Source: Bradyrhizobium sp. CCGUVB1N3 (lineage in GTDB: Bacteria; Pseudomonadota; Alphaproteobacteria; Rhizobiales; Xanthobacteraceae). From it: DNA of 64,000 nucleotides. The stretch spans positions 5,211,501 through 5,275,500 of the forward strand of contig NZ_JANADR010000001.1 in NCBI RefSeq assembly GCF_024199925.1. Reading direction: 5' to 3'. The notes beneath the pieces were generated by a model. The model worked only from the letters and a program-made list of their open reading frames with translations. It ran no database searches and was not told where the DNA came from. Shown here one piece after another: positions 53,425 through 60,713 of this stretch; the stretch's first letter is position 1; every line of letters starts with the position of its first letter. The position numbers and the translations under genes were made by a program.

Positions 53425-53862
53425 TCACCGCGTCTTGGGCGACCTCGCGACGACTTTTCGGCGGAGAATTCCAGCGAGCTTTCGGGGATTCTTCGCCTCG
53501 CACTCCCAAATGCGGACACATCGCCAGCCGGCCTTTCGCAGGTCGGCGGCGGCGCGCGCGTCCCTGCGTACGTTCCGGTCGAACTTGGCGGTCCAGTATT
53601 CGACGTTCGAAGCTGGCATGCTCGCCCTGCGGCAGTCGTGCCTGTGCCAGAAGCAACCATGCACGAACAATGCGATGCGCCTCGACGCGAAAACCAGGTC
53701 GGGCGTCCCGGGCAGATCTTTTCGGTGAAGTCGGAACCGCAGCCGCAATGCATGCGCTGCCTTGCGCACCGCCATTTCTGGCTTGGTGTTTTCCGAGCGG
53801 ACCTGGGCCATCGTCCATGAGCGGAGCGACGGATAGCTTTCCTTCGAGCTGTGCGTATGCAT
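53425..53862 (-). CDS. vsr: Vsr-type T:G mismatch endonuclease
   Basis: 145 residues from the ATG at 53862; an extension to 53937 is possible. Vsr signatures: MAQVRSENTKPEMAVRKAAH, GTPDLVFASRRIALFVHGCFWHRHDC, VEYWTAKFDRNVRRD, and AGWRCVRIWECE. The family nicks next to T:G mismatches formed by deamination of 5-methylcytosine. It is convergent with the DUF1998 helicase (24 bases) and close to a C5-methyltransferase, its usual partner. Confidence 0.9.
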   Translation of the reverse strand: MHTHSSKESYPSLRSWTMAQVRSENTKPEMAVRKAAHALRLRFRLHRKDLPGTPDLVFASRRIALFVHGCFWHRHDCRRASMPASNVEYWTAKFDRNVRRDARAAADLRKAGWRCVRIWECEAKNPRKLAGILRRKVVARSPKTR

Positions 53863-54016
53863 TGCGGTTCGCTTAGCGGCCTTCAGGTAAGGCCGTTTTG
53901 GACGTGCTCGGACGGTTGCTCTGCGATGGACTGCCATTGCGCGTCTAAACCGTCGAGTCCAAGTAGTTCGTCAGACACCGAACTCTATTTCGTCATCGAC
54001 CCTCGGGCACTGCAAC

Positions 54017-54226
54017 TCACGTTTTCAGCTTTGCCCGCTTTTGTTTGCGGCGCTCAACATACTCGCGCGCGGCATCCTCTATTACCGACCATGCAGCCCG
54101 CCTCTCTTCGATCGCTACATCTTTGATGTCGGCGACGACCACGGGATCGAGCATCACCAAAACCTTGACCCGATTGCCGATCGGCGTCCGCAGCCCCCTG
54201 ACGGGAGCTTTCCTCCTGCCGCCCAT
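54017..54226 (-). CDS. Small ribbon-helix-helix-like protein
   Basis: 69 residues. A basic leader (GGRRKAPVRG) precedes VKVLVMLDPVVVADIKDVA then IEERRAAWSVIEDAAREYVERR, which fits a ribbon-helix-helix: strand V-L-V-M-L, helix, helix. A basic tail ends it. Divergent from the duplicated-gene operon, 75 bases from the twin palindromes, so it is a candidate repressor of that operon and itself. Confidence 0.6.
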   Translation of the reverse strand: MGGRRKAPVRGLRTPIGNRVKVLVMLDPVVVADIKDVAIEERRAAWSVIEDAAREYVERRKQKRAKLKT

Positions 54227-54300
54227 TCCACCTGTCCGCGTGATTCCACTTTGTTAACCATATCGGACAGGCGCCCGCGGTGCGAGCCATAAAGGCACCG

Positions 54301-54335
54301 TCTTATATAAGAGTGCGAGTTCCTCTTATATAAGA
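54301..54335. promoter_or_regulatory. Twin 12-bp palindromes, candidate operator
   Basis: TCTTATATAAGA, a perfect palindrome, occurs at 54301-54312 and again at 54324-54335, 23 bases start to start (about two helix turns), in the divergent region between the ribbon-helix-helix gene and the operon starting at 54416. Spacing and symmetry suit cooperative binding of two dimers. Confidence 0.65.
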
Positions 54336-54415
54336 ATTTTCACCAACCGCTTGACTCCAGCTCGCCTTTTGCGTTCTATGTTCTTGTTTTGTTCTAAGTC
54401 ACGTTGAGGTCGGTA

Positions 54416-54961
54416 ATGTCGGGCGTCGTTGGAAATTGGAGAGTCGAGCTCGTCGAGCGTTACCGCGATCTCTTCCATCCGCCGGCCGGCGCACCGATGT
54501 CTGCCCAGGGATCCCCCGAGTGCGGGTCCGGCTGGCGCGACTTGCTCGACAGGATGTGCGTCCGAATCCGGGCCGCGGTCCGGCCTGACGGTGGTGCATT
54601 CCGCTTCACCCAGATCAAGTCCAAGTACGGGACGCTGCGCGTCTACTGGGACGGCACGCTGTCTCCGGACGCGGCCGCCCTGGTCGAGGAAGCCATCGCC
54701 TTGGCGGAAGCCCGCAGCGCCTGTAGCTGCGAGATCTGCGGCGAGGAAGGCCGGCTCTATGAGGGCGCCTGGCTGACGACGCGCTGCACGACGCATGCCG
54801 AAGGTCGCTCGCCGGTCGCCGTCCGCCCTGGCTTCGAGAACATCTACATCGTCAGGTACGTGGTCGGCGGCAAGAGCCGGATCACCTGCCGCCGATACGA
54901 CCGCGAGAACGACGCCTTCGTTGACGTTGATCCCGCCTCGCTGGACATCGAGGAGGAGTGA
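54416..54961 (+). CDS. Unrecognised protein, first copy of a tandem pair
   Basis: 181 residues from the ATG at 54416 (GAGG upstream). Pattern: NWRVELVERYRDLFHPPAG, GSGWRDLLDRMCVRIRAAV, FRFTQIKSKYGTLRVYW, SACSCEICGEEGRLYEG, TRCTTH. The four Cys (C-E-I-C ... C) and His suggest a zinc site. The next gene is a close paralogue. No enzyme family recognised. Confidence 0.6.
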   Translation: MSGVVGNWRVELVERYRDLFHPPAGAPMSAQGSPECGSGWRDLLDRMCVRIRAAVRPDGGAFRFTQIKSKYGTLRVYWDGTLSPDAAALVEEAIALAEARSACSCEICGEEGRLYEGAWLTTRCTTHAEGRSPVAVRPGFENIYIVRYVVGGKSRITCRRYDRENDAFVDVDPASLDIEEE

Positions 54962-54962
54962 G

Positions 54963-55493
54963 ATGGCGCGCACCCACGATTGGCGCATCGACCTCATCGA
55001 GGCACACGCCGCTCTCTTCCGCGCTCCCGTTGGACATCCGGAGCAGGCATCCGGCTATCCCTGGTGCAAAGTCGGCTGGCGCGATCTGCTCGAGCGCCTG
55101 TGCCAACGGATCGAGACCGCGCTGCGCGAAGGGGAGACCGTCCACTTCAACCAGATCAAGGAGAAGTTCGCCGGATTGCGCTGCTACTGGCGCGGCGACG
55201 TTTCGCCGCAAACGGCGGCGAAGATTCATGAGGCGGTGGCGCTCGCGGGGGCCCGCAGCGCCTGCACGTGCGAGCGGTGCGGGGCGGAGGGCAGGCTCTA
55301 CAATGACAATGGCATCTACATGACGCGTTGCGTCTTGCACGGCCAGGGCATGCCCGTGCCATCCGGACCGGGGCAGCAGAACGTCCACGTTGTACGGCTC
55401 CCGACGCCCTCTGGCTTTCGTCTCGTCGCGCGGCGCTACGACCGCGAAGCCGACCGTTTCAGCCAACCGCCGTCGCACGACAGGGAGCACTGA
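54963..55493 (+). CDS. Unrecognised protein, second copy of the tandem pair
   Basis: 176 residues, starting one base after the previous stop. It matches the first copy segment by segment (DWRIDLIEAHAALFRAPVGH, VGWRDLLERLCQRIETALR, FNQIKEKFAGLRCYWRG, SACTCERCGAEGRLYN, TRCVLHG). I judge the two as a duplication. Same operon, function unknown. Confidence 0.6.
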   Translation: MARTHDWRIDLIEAHAALFRAPVGHPEQASGYPWCKVGWRDLLERLCQRIETALREGETVHFNQIKEKFAGLRCYWRGDVSPQTAAKIHEAVALAGARSACTCERCGAEGRLYNDNGIYMTRCVLHGQGMPVPSGPGQQNVHVVRLPTPSGFRLVARRYDREADRFSQPPSHDREH

Positions 55494-55494
55494 A

Positions 55495-55701
55495 ATGGCC
55501 AGATTCCGCTGCCGCGCCTGCGGGCAGGAAGGCGAGTTTACCTACATCGGCGGCCACGAATGCCCACGCTGCGGCTCCGCCGACGTGCAGTTCGCGCTCG
55601 GCATCGACGAGATGCCGGTCGAGCTCATAGACCGCATCATCGAGAGCCTCAGTCAGGCTGAGTCCCTGGATGAAACTCCGACCGACGAGGAGGACCGCTG
55701 A
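55495..55701 (+). CDS. Small zinc-ribbon protein
   Basis: 68 residues. CRACGQEGEFTYIGG and HECPRCGSADVQF form a CxxC...CxxC zinc ribbon, followed by an acidic helical tail. Starts one base after the previous stop and ends one base before the metallophosphoesterase. Confidence 0.6.
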   Translation: MARFRCRACGQEGEFTYIGGHECPRCGSADVQFALGIDEMPVELIDRIIESLSQAESLDETPTDEEDR

Positions 55702-55702
55702 C

Positions 55703-56530
55703 ATGAGGCTCTGGATCATGTCCGACCTCCACATCGAACTCACCCGCGGTTGGGACCTGCCGGCAGCAGCCGATCGTCCGGCTTTCGACGTCTTGATCAT
55801 CGCCGGCGATCTGATCCCAGGCGCGGAGCGCGGCGTCGCGTGGCTGCGCGAACGCGTGGCGGACCGGCCGGTCATCTATGTCATGGGCAATCACGAATCC
55901 TATGGCGGCGACATCGATCGCACGCTCGAAAAGGCCAGGGTCGCGGCCGAAGGAACGAACGTGTTCGTGGTGGAGAACGAGTGCGTCCGGATCGGTCACG
56001 TGATCTTTGCCGGCTGCACGCTTTGGACTGACTTCGCCATCCGCGGCGACGCATATCGTGGCATGGCGGTCGCGGGCGAGCGGATGAACGATTTCAAGAA
56101 GATCCGGACCGCGAATTACCGGCAGCGTTTCCTGCCACGACACGCGCTTACTCGGCACCTCACGTCCGTGGCGTTCCTGGAGAGCGAGATGCGCAAGCGA
56201 CGCAACGGCAAACTCGTAGTCGTTTCGCACCACGCTCCAATTCCCGAGATGACCGACGACCCCGGCGGATCGGGCGAGGATCATACGCTCGATCCCGCAT
56301 ATCGGAGCGATCTCAGGCGGCGGCTGATGGTGTCGGTGCCGGACGACGGGAGCGGCGCGCTGCAGCCGGCGGATCTATGGGTCTTTGGCCACACCCACTC
56401 GTCTTTCGACGCCGAGATCGGCGAGACAACGCGGGTCGTGAGCAACGCCAAGGGCTACGGCCCGTGGCCCGGCCATCAGCGCGGCTGGGACAACCCGAAT
56501 TTCAACGAGAAACTCGTCATCGAGATCTGA
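55703..56530 (+). CDS. Metallophosphoesterase, first copy
   Basis: 275 residues from the ATG at 55703. MRLWIMSDLHIEL, IIAGDLIPG, YVMGNHESYGGD, VSHHAPIPEM and VFGHTHSSFD give the metal ligands of a calcineurin-like phosphoesterase. No membrane segment. A second, related copy lies at 56672. Substrate unknown; the neighbours are small zinc proteins. Confidence 0.85.
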   Translation: MRLWIMSDLHIELTRGWDLPAAADRPAFDVLIIAGDLIPGAERGVAWLRERVADRPVIYVMGNHESYGGDIDRTLEKARVAAEGTNVFVVENECVRIGHVIFAGCTLWTDFAIRGDAYRGMAVAGERMNDFKKIRTANYRQRFLPRHALTRHLTSVAFLESEMRKRRNGKLVVVSHHAPIPEMTDDPGGSGEDHTLDPAYRSDLRRRLMVSVPDDGSGALQPADLWVFGHTHSSFDAEIGETTRVVSNAKGYGPWPGHQRGWDNPNFNEKLVIEI

Positions 56531-56544
56531 AAAGGGGGACGGCC

Positions 56545-56670
56545 ATGATCGACGCTAGACAACCAGATTCGCACGGAGACCCGCGCCGCCCTTTCAATGG
56601 TTTGGGATGCTTCATCATGTTCACCTTGATGCTCGATGCCGAGCCTCTCGAAGATGAAGGCGAGGACTGA
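56545..56670 (+). CDS. Very small ORF between the two metallophosphoesterases
   Basis: 41 codons from ATG at 56545 with AAAGGGGGA upstream. Contains hydrophobic GLGCFIMFTLML and an acidic end. The same position after the second copy (57463) begins with a similar Met-Ile-Asp and related bases, so the segment was part of the duplicated unit. Translation is plausible but unproven. Confidence 0.35.
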   Translation: MIDARQPDSHGDPRRPFNGLGCFIMFTLMLDAEPLEDEGED

Positions 56671-56671
56671 C

Positions 56672-57448
56672 ATGAGGCTCTGGATACTCAGCGATCTGCA
56701 TATCGAACTCACGCGCGGGTGGGACCTGCCGCCCAGAGACGCGCGCCCTCAATTCGACGTCCTCGTCGTCGCCGGCGATCTGATTCCGCGGGCGGAGAGA
56801 GGCGTCGCGTGGCTTATCGAGCGCGTGCAGGACAAGCCCGTCATCTACGTGGCAGGCAATCATGAATTTTACGGTTGCGATATCGACAGGACCGTCGAGA
56901 AAGCGCGCGCGGCCGCGTCCGGGACGAACATCCACGTGCTGCAGAACGAAGCCGTCTCCATCGACGGCATCACCTTCCTGGGCGCGACGCTTTGGACTGA
57001 CTTCGATCTGTTCGACGACCCGGAATACGCAATGAGGGTCGCTGGCGATGTCATGAACGACTACCGCAAGATCCGGCACGGCAATTATGAATTCCGGCTG
57101 CGCCCGACGCACACCCTGACGCGCCACCTGCAATCGCGCGACTTCATCGCGCGCGAGCTGCGGAAGGGTGGGCGAAACGTCGTGGTCACGCACATGGGGC
57201 CGGTGCCGGAAGCCATGCGACGCGGTTGCGAACACGACATTTCGTCGGCGGCTTATACCAGCGATCTCCGGGATCTCATCCGCGAGGGAGCGCCTGAACT
57301 TTGGGTGTTCGGCCACACGCATGAGAGTCGCGACTTCGAGGTCCGCAGCACGCGCATCGTTAGCAACGCCAAGGGCTACGGCCCGTGGCGCGAGGGTGAG
57401 ACCTGGGACAATCCGAACTTCGACGTGAACTACGTCATCGAGATCTGA
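56672..57448 (+). CDS. Metallophosphoesterase, second copy
   Basis: 258 residues, ATG at 56672. Same motifs as the first copy: MRLWILSDLHIEL, VVAGDLIPR, YVAGNHEFYGCD, VTHMGPVPEA and VFGHTHESRD. One ligand segment differs (HHAP to HMGP). Clearly paralogous over its full length. Part of the same transcript. Confidence 0.85.
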   Translation: MRLWILSDLHIELTRGWDLPPRDARPQFDVLVVAGDLIPRAERGVAWLIERVQDKPVIYVAGNHEFYGCDIDRTVEKARAAASGTNIHVLQNEAVSIDGITFLGATLWTDFDLFDDPEYAMRVAGDVMNDYRKIRHGNYEFRLRPTHTLTRHLQSRDFIARELRKGGRNVVVTHMGPVPEAMRRGCEHDISSAAYTSDLRDLIREGAPELWVFGHTHESRDFEVRSTRIVSNAKGYGPWREGETWDNPNFDVNYVIEI

Positions 57449-57530
57449 AAGGGAAAACGTCCATGATCGACGACAACCATCAGCCCGCCGAAACTCGCCC
57501 CGTCATTTCAATGCTTTCGGATGCTTCGTC

Positions 57531-58112
57531 ATGTTCACTCCCACCCGCCGCGGCCGCCCCGACTTCTTCACATCCGCCAAGACCCCGACCCCGGTCCCTG
57601 CGCGACACGTTGCGTTGCGCGAGGCTCTCGTCCTGGCGTCTCTCGATCCGGCGGTCCGGTCGATCCTTCACGTTCCGTCGGCGCCTGCTGGGGCCGCGCA
57701 AGTAGAGGTCGTCGTCCTGCAGCATGACCGCGGACGATTCCATCTCGACGTCGTGCCGGCGCGCCGCGTGCGCGACCTCGACGAGGAGGGTCTCATCCAG
57801 ATCGCGCTGCGCGACCTCGGTCTGGAGCCGCTCGTCGTCACGGCCGAGGACCTGCGCACCGAGCCCCGCAGATCCAATGCGCGCCTGGTCTGGTCATACA
57901 AAGACCGGCCAGTGCCCGTCCCGCTGCGCCTGAATATCCTGAAGACCGTTGCCGACGAGGGCCCGATCGAGCTTGGCCGCCTGCTCGAGATCATCCGCAG
58001 CGGCGAGGACCCCTCGCCGGCCGTGATGGCGCTCGCCTGCGCCGACCTGCTCGAAATCGACCTGACGTCCGAACCGCTCGGTCCATCCACCATGTTGAGA
58101 GCCCGCACATGA
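57531..58112 (+). CDS. Unrecognised protein with a TnsA-like pattern
   Basis: 193 residues. Resembles the later part of TnsA-type endonucleases in order of elements: HVALREALVLASLDPAVRSI, a strand HLDVVPARRV, a helix, LGLEPLVVTAEDLR, then a winged-helix-like tail (LRLNILKTVADEGPIELGRLL). The catalytic acids are not convincing. A clear TnsA gene is 1.7 kb downstream, so this may be a decayed or specialised relative. It could equally be unrelated. Confidence 0.4.
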   Translation: MFTPTRRGRPDFFTSAKTPTPVPARHVALREALVLASLDPAVRSILHVPSAPAGAAQVEVVVLQHDRGRFHLDVVPARRVRDLDEEGLIQIALRDLGLEPLVVTAEDLRTEPRRSNARLVWSYKDRPVPVPLRLNILKTVADEGPIELGRLLEIIRSGEDPSPAVMALACADLLEIDLTSEPLGPSTMLRART

Positions 58113-58879
58113 AAAAGCCGACACGCGGTCGCCCGTCCGGCACCGTCATCCGCATGACTCCGAAACGACGCCACGATCAACGCACGGCTCCGCTGATCGA
58201 CCGCATCTACGACCCCAAGCTCGGCCGGTTCGAGGACGACGATGACGACGACCAGGTCGAGGGAAACTTCCTCCTCGAACCCGAGGAAGACGCGGCCCCG
58301 CCGGACGGCGACCGCCCGAACGCGGTGACCGCTCTGGTCGGAGCGGCCTTCGAGGCGGCCACGACGCCGGAGCTGCGGCGCCGCCTCCGCCATAACCAGG
58401 CGCTCTGCGCCATCGTCCATGTGCCGAGCACCGCTTGGGTCATGCCGGTCTCGCTCTATTTCCGGAGCACTTTCGGCGAACGCTGGCTGCAGCAGACCAG
58501 GCATGGCCCCACTCCGGGCGACAGAGGATTCTCGACCAGCTCTGCCTCGGTCTCCCTCGCCTTGTCGGGCGGCCAATCGGTCGTCGGCATTGCCGCCGAT
58601 CTGGACCTGCTTCCCCGAGCGCTGATCGGCGCCGCGGACACGACGGTCCGGCTCACGCATCCGAATGGCACCGTGCTGAAGACGGCGATTGCCAGGTTTT
58701 CGAAGCGGACGGCCCCGCCGCTCGACGATTCAATCGCGGCCGATCTCGACCTCACCGACCTCGTCGCGGCATTCCGCCCCGGCGCCGGCCCCGCGCGGAT
58801 CGTGCAGCGGCTCGCTGCGGCCGCCGCCGCGCTGCGCGTCTATGCCGACAAGAGGGAGACGACGCCATGCTCGTCGTGA
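58109..58879 (+). CDS. Unrecognised 256-residue protein
   Basis: Overlaps the previous stop by four bases. An acidic run (FEDDDDDDQVEGN) near 42-54 is followed by helical and beta-rich parts, including FGERWLQQTRHGPTPGDRG. No motif known. Same operon as the neighbours. Confidence 0.5.
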   Translation: MKKPTRGRPSGTVIRMTPKRRHDQRTAPLIDRIYDPKLGRFEDDDDDDQVEGNFLLEPEEDAAPPDGDRPNAVTALVGAAFEAATTPELRRRLRHNQALCAIVHVPSTAWVMPVSLYFRSTFGERWLQQTRHGPTPGDRGFSTSSASVSLALSGGQSVVGIAADLDLLPRALIGAADTTVRLTHPNGTVLKTAIARFSKRTAPPLDDSIAADLDLTDLVAAFRPGAGPARIVQRLAAAAAALRVYADKRETTPCSS

Positions 58880-59133
58880 CGGTCGAGATCTTCCCCGGCG
58901 GGTTCGAGACCGCGCGGCGGACAGTCGGGACGCTGCGCATCGCGAACGAAAGCAACCTCGCCGACGTGTCGGACTACCAGGTCGTGGCCATTCGGTCCGC
59001 CAATCCCTTGACGGACGAGCCGGCAGGGGTCGCCGAATTCCGGGTCCTCGGGCACGACCGCCGGCAAGCCGTCTGGAAGCTCCTGCAGCGCGCCTGCGAG
59101 GAGGCCATCGTGGCCGACTGGGTCGAGCTCTAG
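58867..59133 (+). CDS. Small protein ending the duplicated-gene operon
   Basis: 88 residues, ATG at 58867, overlapping the previous gene by 13 bases in another frame. Short beta-alpha pattern (MLVVTVEIFPGG, YQVVAIRSANPL, VWKLLQRACEEAI). No family recognised. Last gene before a 0.7-kb gap. Confidence 0.5.
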   Translation: MLVVTVEIFPGGFETARRTVGTLRIANESNLADVSDYQVVAIRSANPLTDEPAGVAEFRVLGHDRRQAVWKLLQRACEEAIVADWVEL

Positions 59134-59828
59134 GCCAATTGAGGAGAGAAAGATGCGCTTTCTGATGGTCCTGATGCCCCCAAATTCAGCGCCCGACCTT
59201 GCACCTACGATCGGTTTGCGTCGCCCGCCGGTCCGGCCCCCCTCGAAAAGGGCGGCCTCTAGGTCGCAGGCGCGAGGTTTTCCACAGATCTGTCGAGACC
59301 CAGGAAAACTTGGCTTTGTGGTCCGCGACAGGACGCCAGAGCGCGAACGGACCCTGCCGCGGTCCTTGCGAGCCAGAGTCCGGCCAAACCCGCTTTTCAA
59401 GGATTCGAGGTTTTTGTCACAAGCGGCGGTAGTGCCGACACCGCGGCCTCGGACGCGGATTCCCCTCCATCCGGAGTTTGCAAGTCCCGAGTCGGCAATG
59501 GACCTGGCGATGGAGCCCGAAACGACGTCAGCCTATGCCACACAAACAGATTCAACCAGCCAGTTGTGCTGGCCCAAGGTGGCGATCGTAGATTTGGCGG
59601 GGCCGGCGAGGCTTCCGAGATTCTCGTTGCGACCGAAACCAGCGATCGTCATCTTCCCGCCCGTAAACGCAAAAGAGGCCCAAAGCGAAAGGAGACGGAC
59701 GACCCCATAGGCCAAAAAACGAAAGCGGCCCCGCGCGAACGGGACCGCCTTTCGTTCAAGGGTAGCCGACTTCGAGAAACCGGACACCGCCATCACAGAG
59801 ACCCGCACCTGAACAGCTTGGCGCGGGC
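59134..59828. other. Gap upstream of tnsA with a minus-strand terminator
   Basis: About 700 bases. Frames here (for example 59153-59710) look spurious: proline/arginine-rich with no family pattern. At 59721-59753 a GC-rich stem (GAAAGCGGCCCC against GGGACCGCCTTTC) is followed on the minus strand by six T, which makes a rho-independent terminator for transcripts moving left. No minus-strand gene is visible upstream of it in the window. I found no TnsB-site repeats like those at 24980. Confidence 0.45.
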
Positions 59829-60704
59829 ATGGCAAGGTCTCGGCCATCCGGTTTCTCCCAGATCCCCGCAATTCACCGCCCCGCCGGGAACACCCTTCCC
59901 GGCGAACGGCGAAGCCTTGCCGAAACCGGCGTCTACGAACTCACGGAGAGCTTTTTGACGAAACGAGACAACCGGATCAGCCGGATCGCCGCCGGCCTGG
60001 TGCAGAGCGGACCCCGCATCGTCGAATCCGACGACGGCGGACCGCTGCGCCTCATCATCAACGGCCGGCACATCAAACCTACCAGCCGGTATCCCGCTTT
60101 CAAGGCGAACGGGGCAGGCCTCCCGTGCGAGGCGGATCATGAGGAGGGGCTGCTGAAGATCAGCGACGCCGACAAGGCGGTCATCAGAGTCCTAGCCCAA
60201 CCGCATCGCGTCGTGATCCCTGTGCCGTGGCAGAGCCCGCCGCTGATCTATTTCCCGGACCTGCGCAGAGACTTGGCCGACGGCACGGTCGAGATCATCG
60301 AAACCGAAGGAAAGAACGATCGCAGGAAGAAGGAGCCCCACTATCAATTCAAACTCGACGTCGTCCGCGAGGTCTATGCCGGCGAAGGCTGGACGTTCCG
60401 GACACTCGTGCAGAAGCAGATATTGGGCGGCCGCCTGTACAGGAACGCCCACGAAATCAGCACCTGGGCCTATGCAAAGATCCCGTCATCCCGCCAGTTT
60501 GCGCTGGAAGCCGCCATCGACGAAGCCGCAGGAGCGCTGCCTTTCGGCAAGGCGGCGGAAATCGTCGGCGGCGCGCCGCTGCTCTATGCGCTGGTGGTCC
60601 GCCGCTCGGTCTATTTCGACCTGAAGCTGCCGGTTTCGGACGACCTCCCGGTGATGCGCGTGGATCACGACGCACTGCGCCGCCATTCGCCGCCGTTGCT
60701 CTGA
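59829..60704 (+). CDS. tnsA: TnsA-like heteromeric transposase endonuclease
   Basis: 291 residues. Candidate catalytic residues are E105 or E106 in ADHEEGLL, D144 in YFPDL, and K162 in IETEGK, in the TnsA order, and the segment VLAQPHRVVI lies between. It is 9 bases before a TnsB-like gene. TnsA cuts the 5' ends of the transposon so that a Tn7-like element moves by cut and paste. The N-terminal 90 residues are not matched. Confidence 0.75.
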   Translation: MARSRPSGFSQIPAIHRPAGNTLPGERRSLAETGVYELTESFLTKRDNRISRIAAGLVQSGPRIVESDDGGPLRLIINGRHIKPTSRYPAFKANGAGLPCEADHEEGLLKISDADKAVIRVLAQPHRVVIPVPWQSPPLIYFPDLRRDLADGTVEIIETEGKNDRRKKEPHYQFKLDVVREVYAGEGWTFRTLVQKQILGGRLYRNAHEISTWAYAKIPSSRQFALEAAIDEAAGALPFGKAAEIVGGAPLLYALVVRRSVYFDLKLPVSDDLPVMRVDHDALRRHSPPLL

Positions 60705-60713
60705 GGAATCTAC

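Noticed and set aside
50795..53818. 1007-codon open frame on the minus strand opposite the DUF1998 helicase
   Set aside because: It mirrors the codon structure of the helicase gene in high-GC DNA, has no domain pattern, and overlaps the vsr gene. The plus frame carries clear helicase motifs.
57463..57705. 80-codon frame after the second metallophosphoesterase
   Set aside because: Its first codons correspond to the small ORF of the duplicated unit, but it then runs in another frame through the better supported 57531-58112 gene. Probably a remnant.
59153..59710. 185-codon frame upstream of tnsA
   Set aside because: Composition is proline/arginine-rich without pattern, and a weak ribosome site is the only support.
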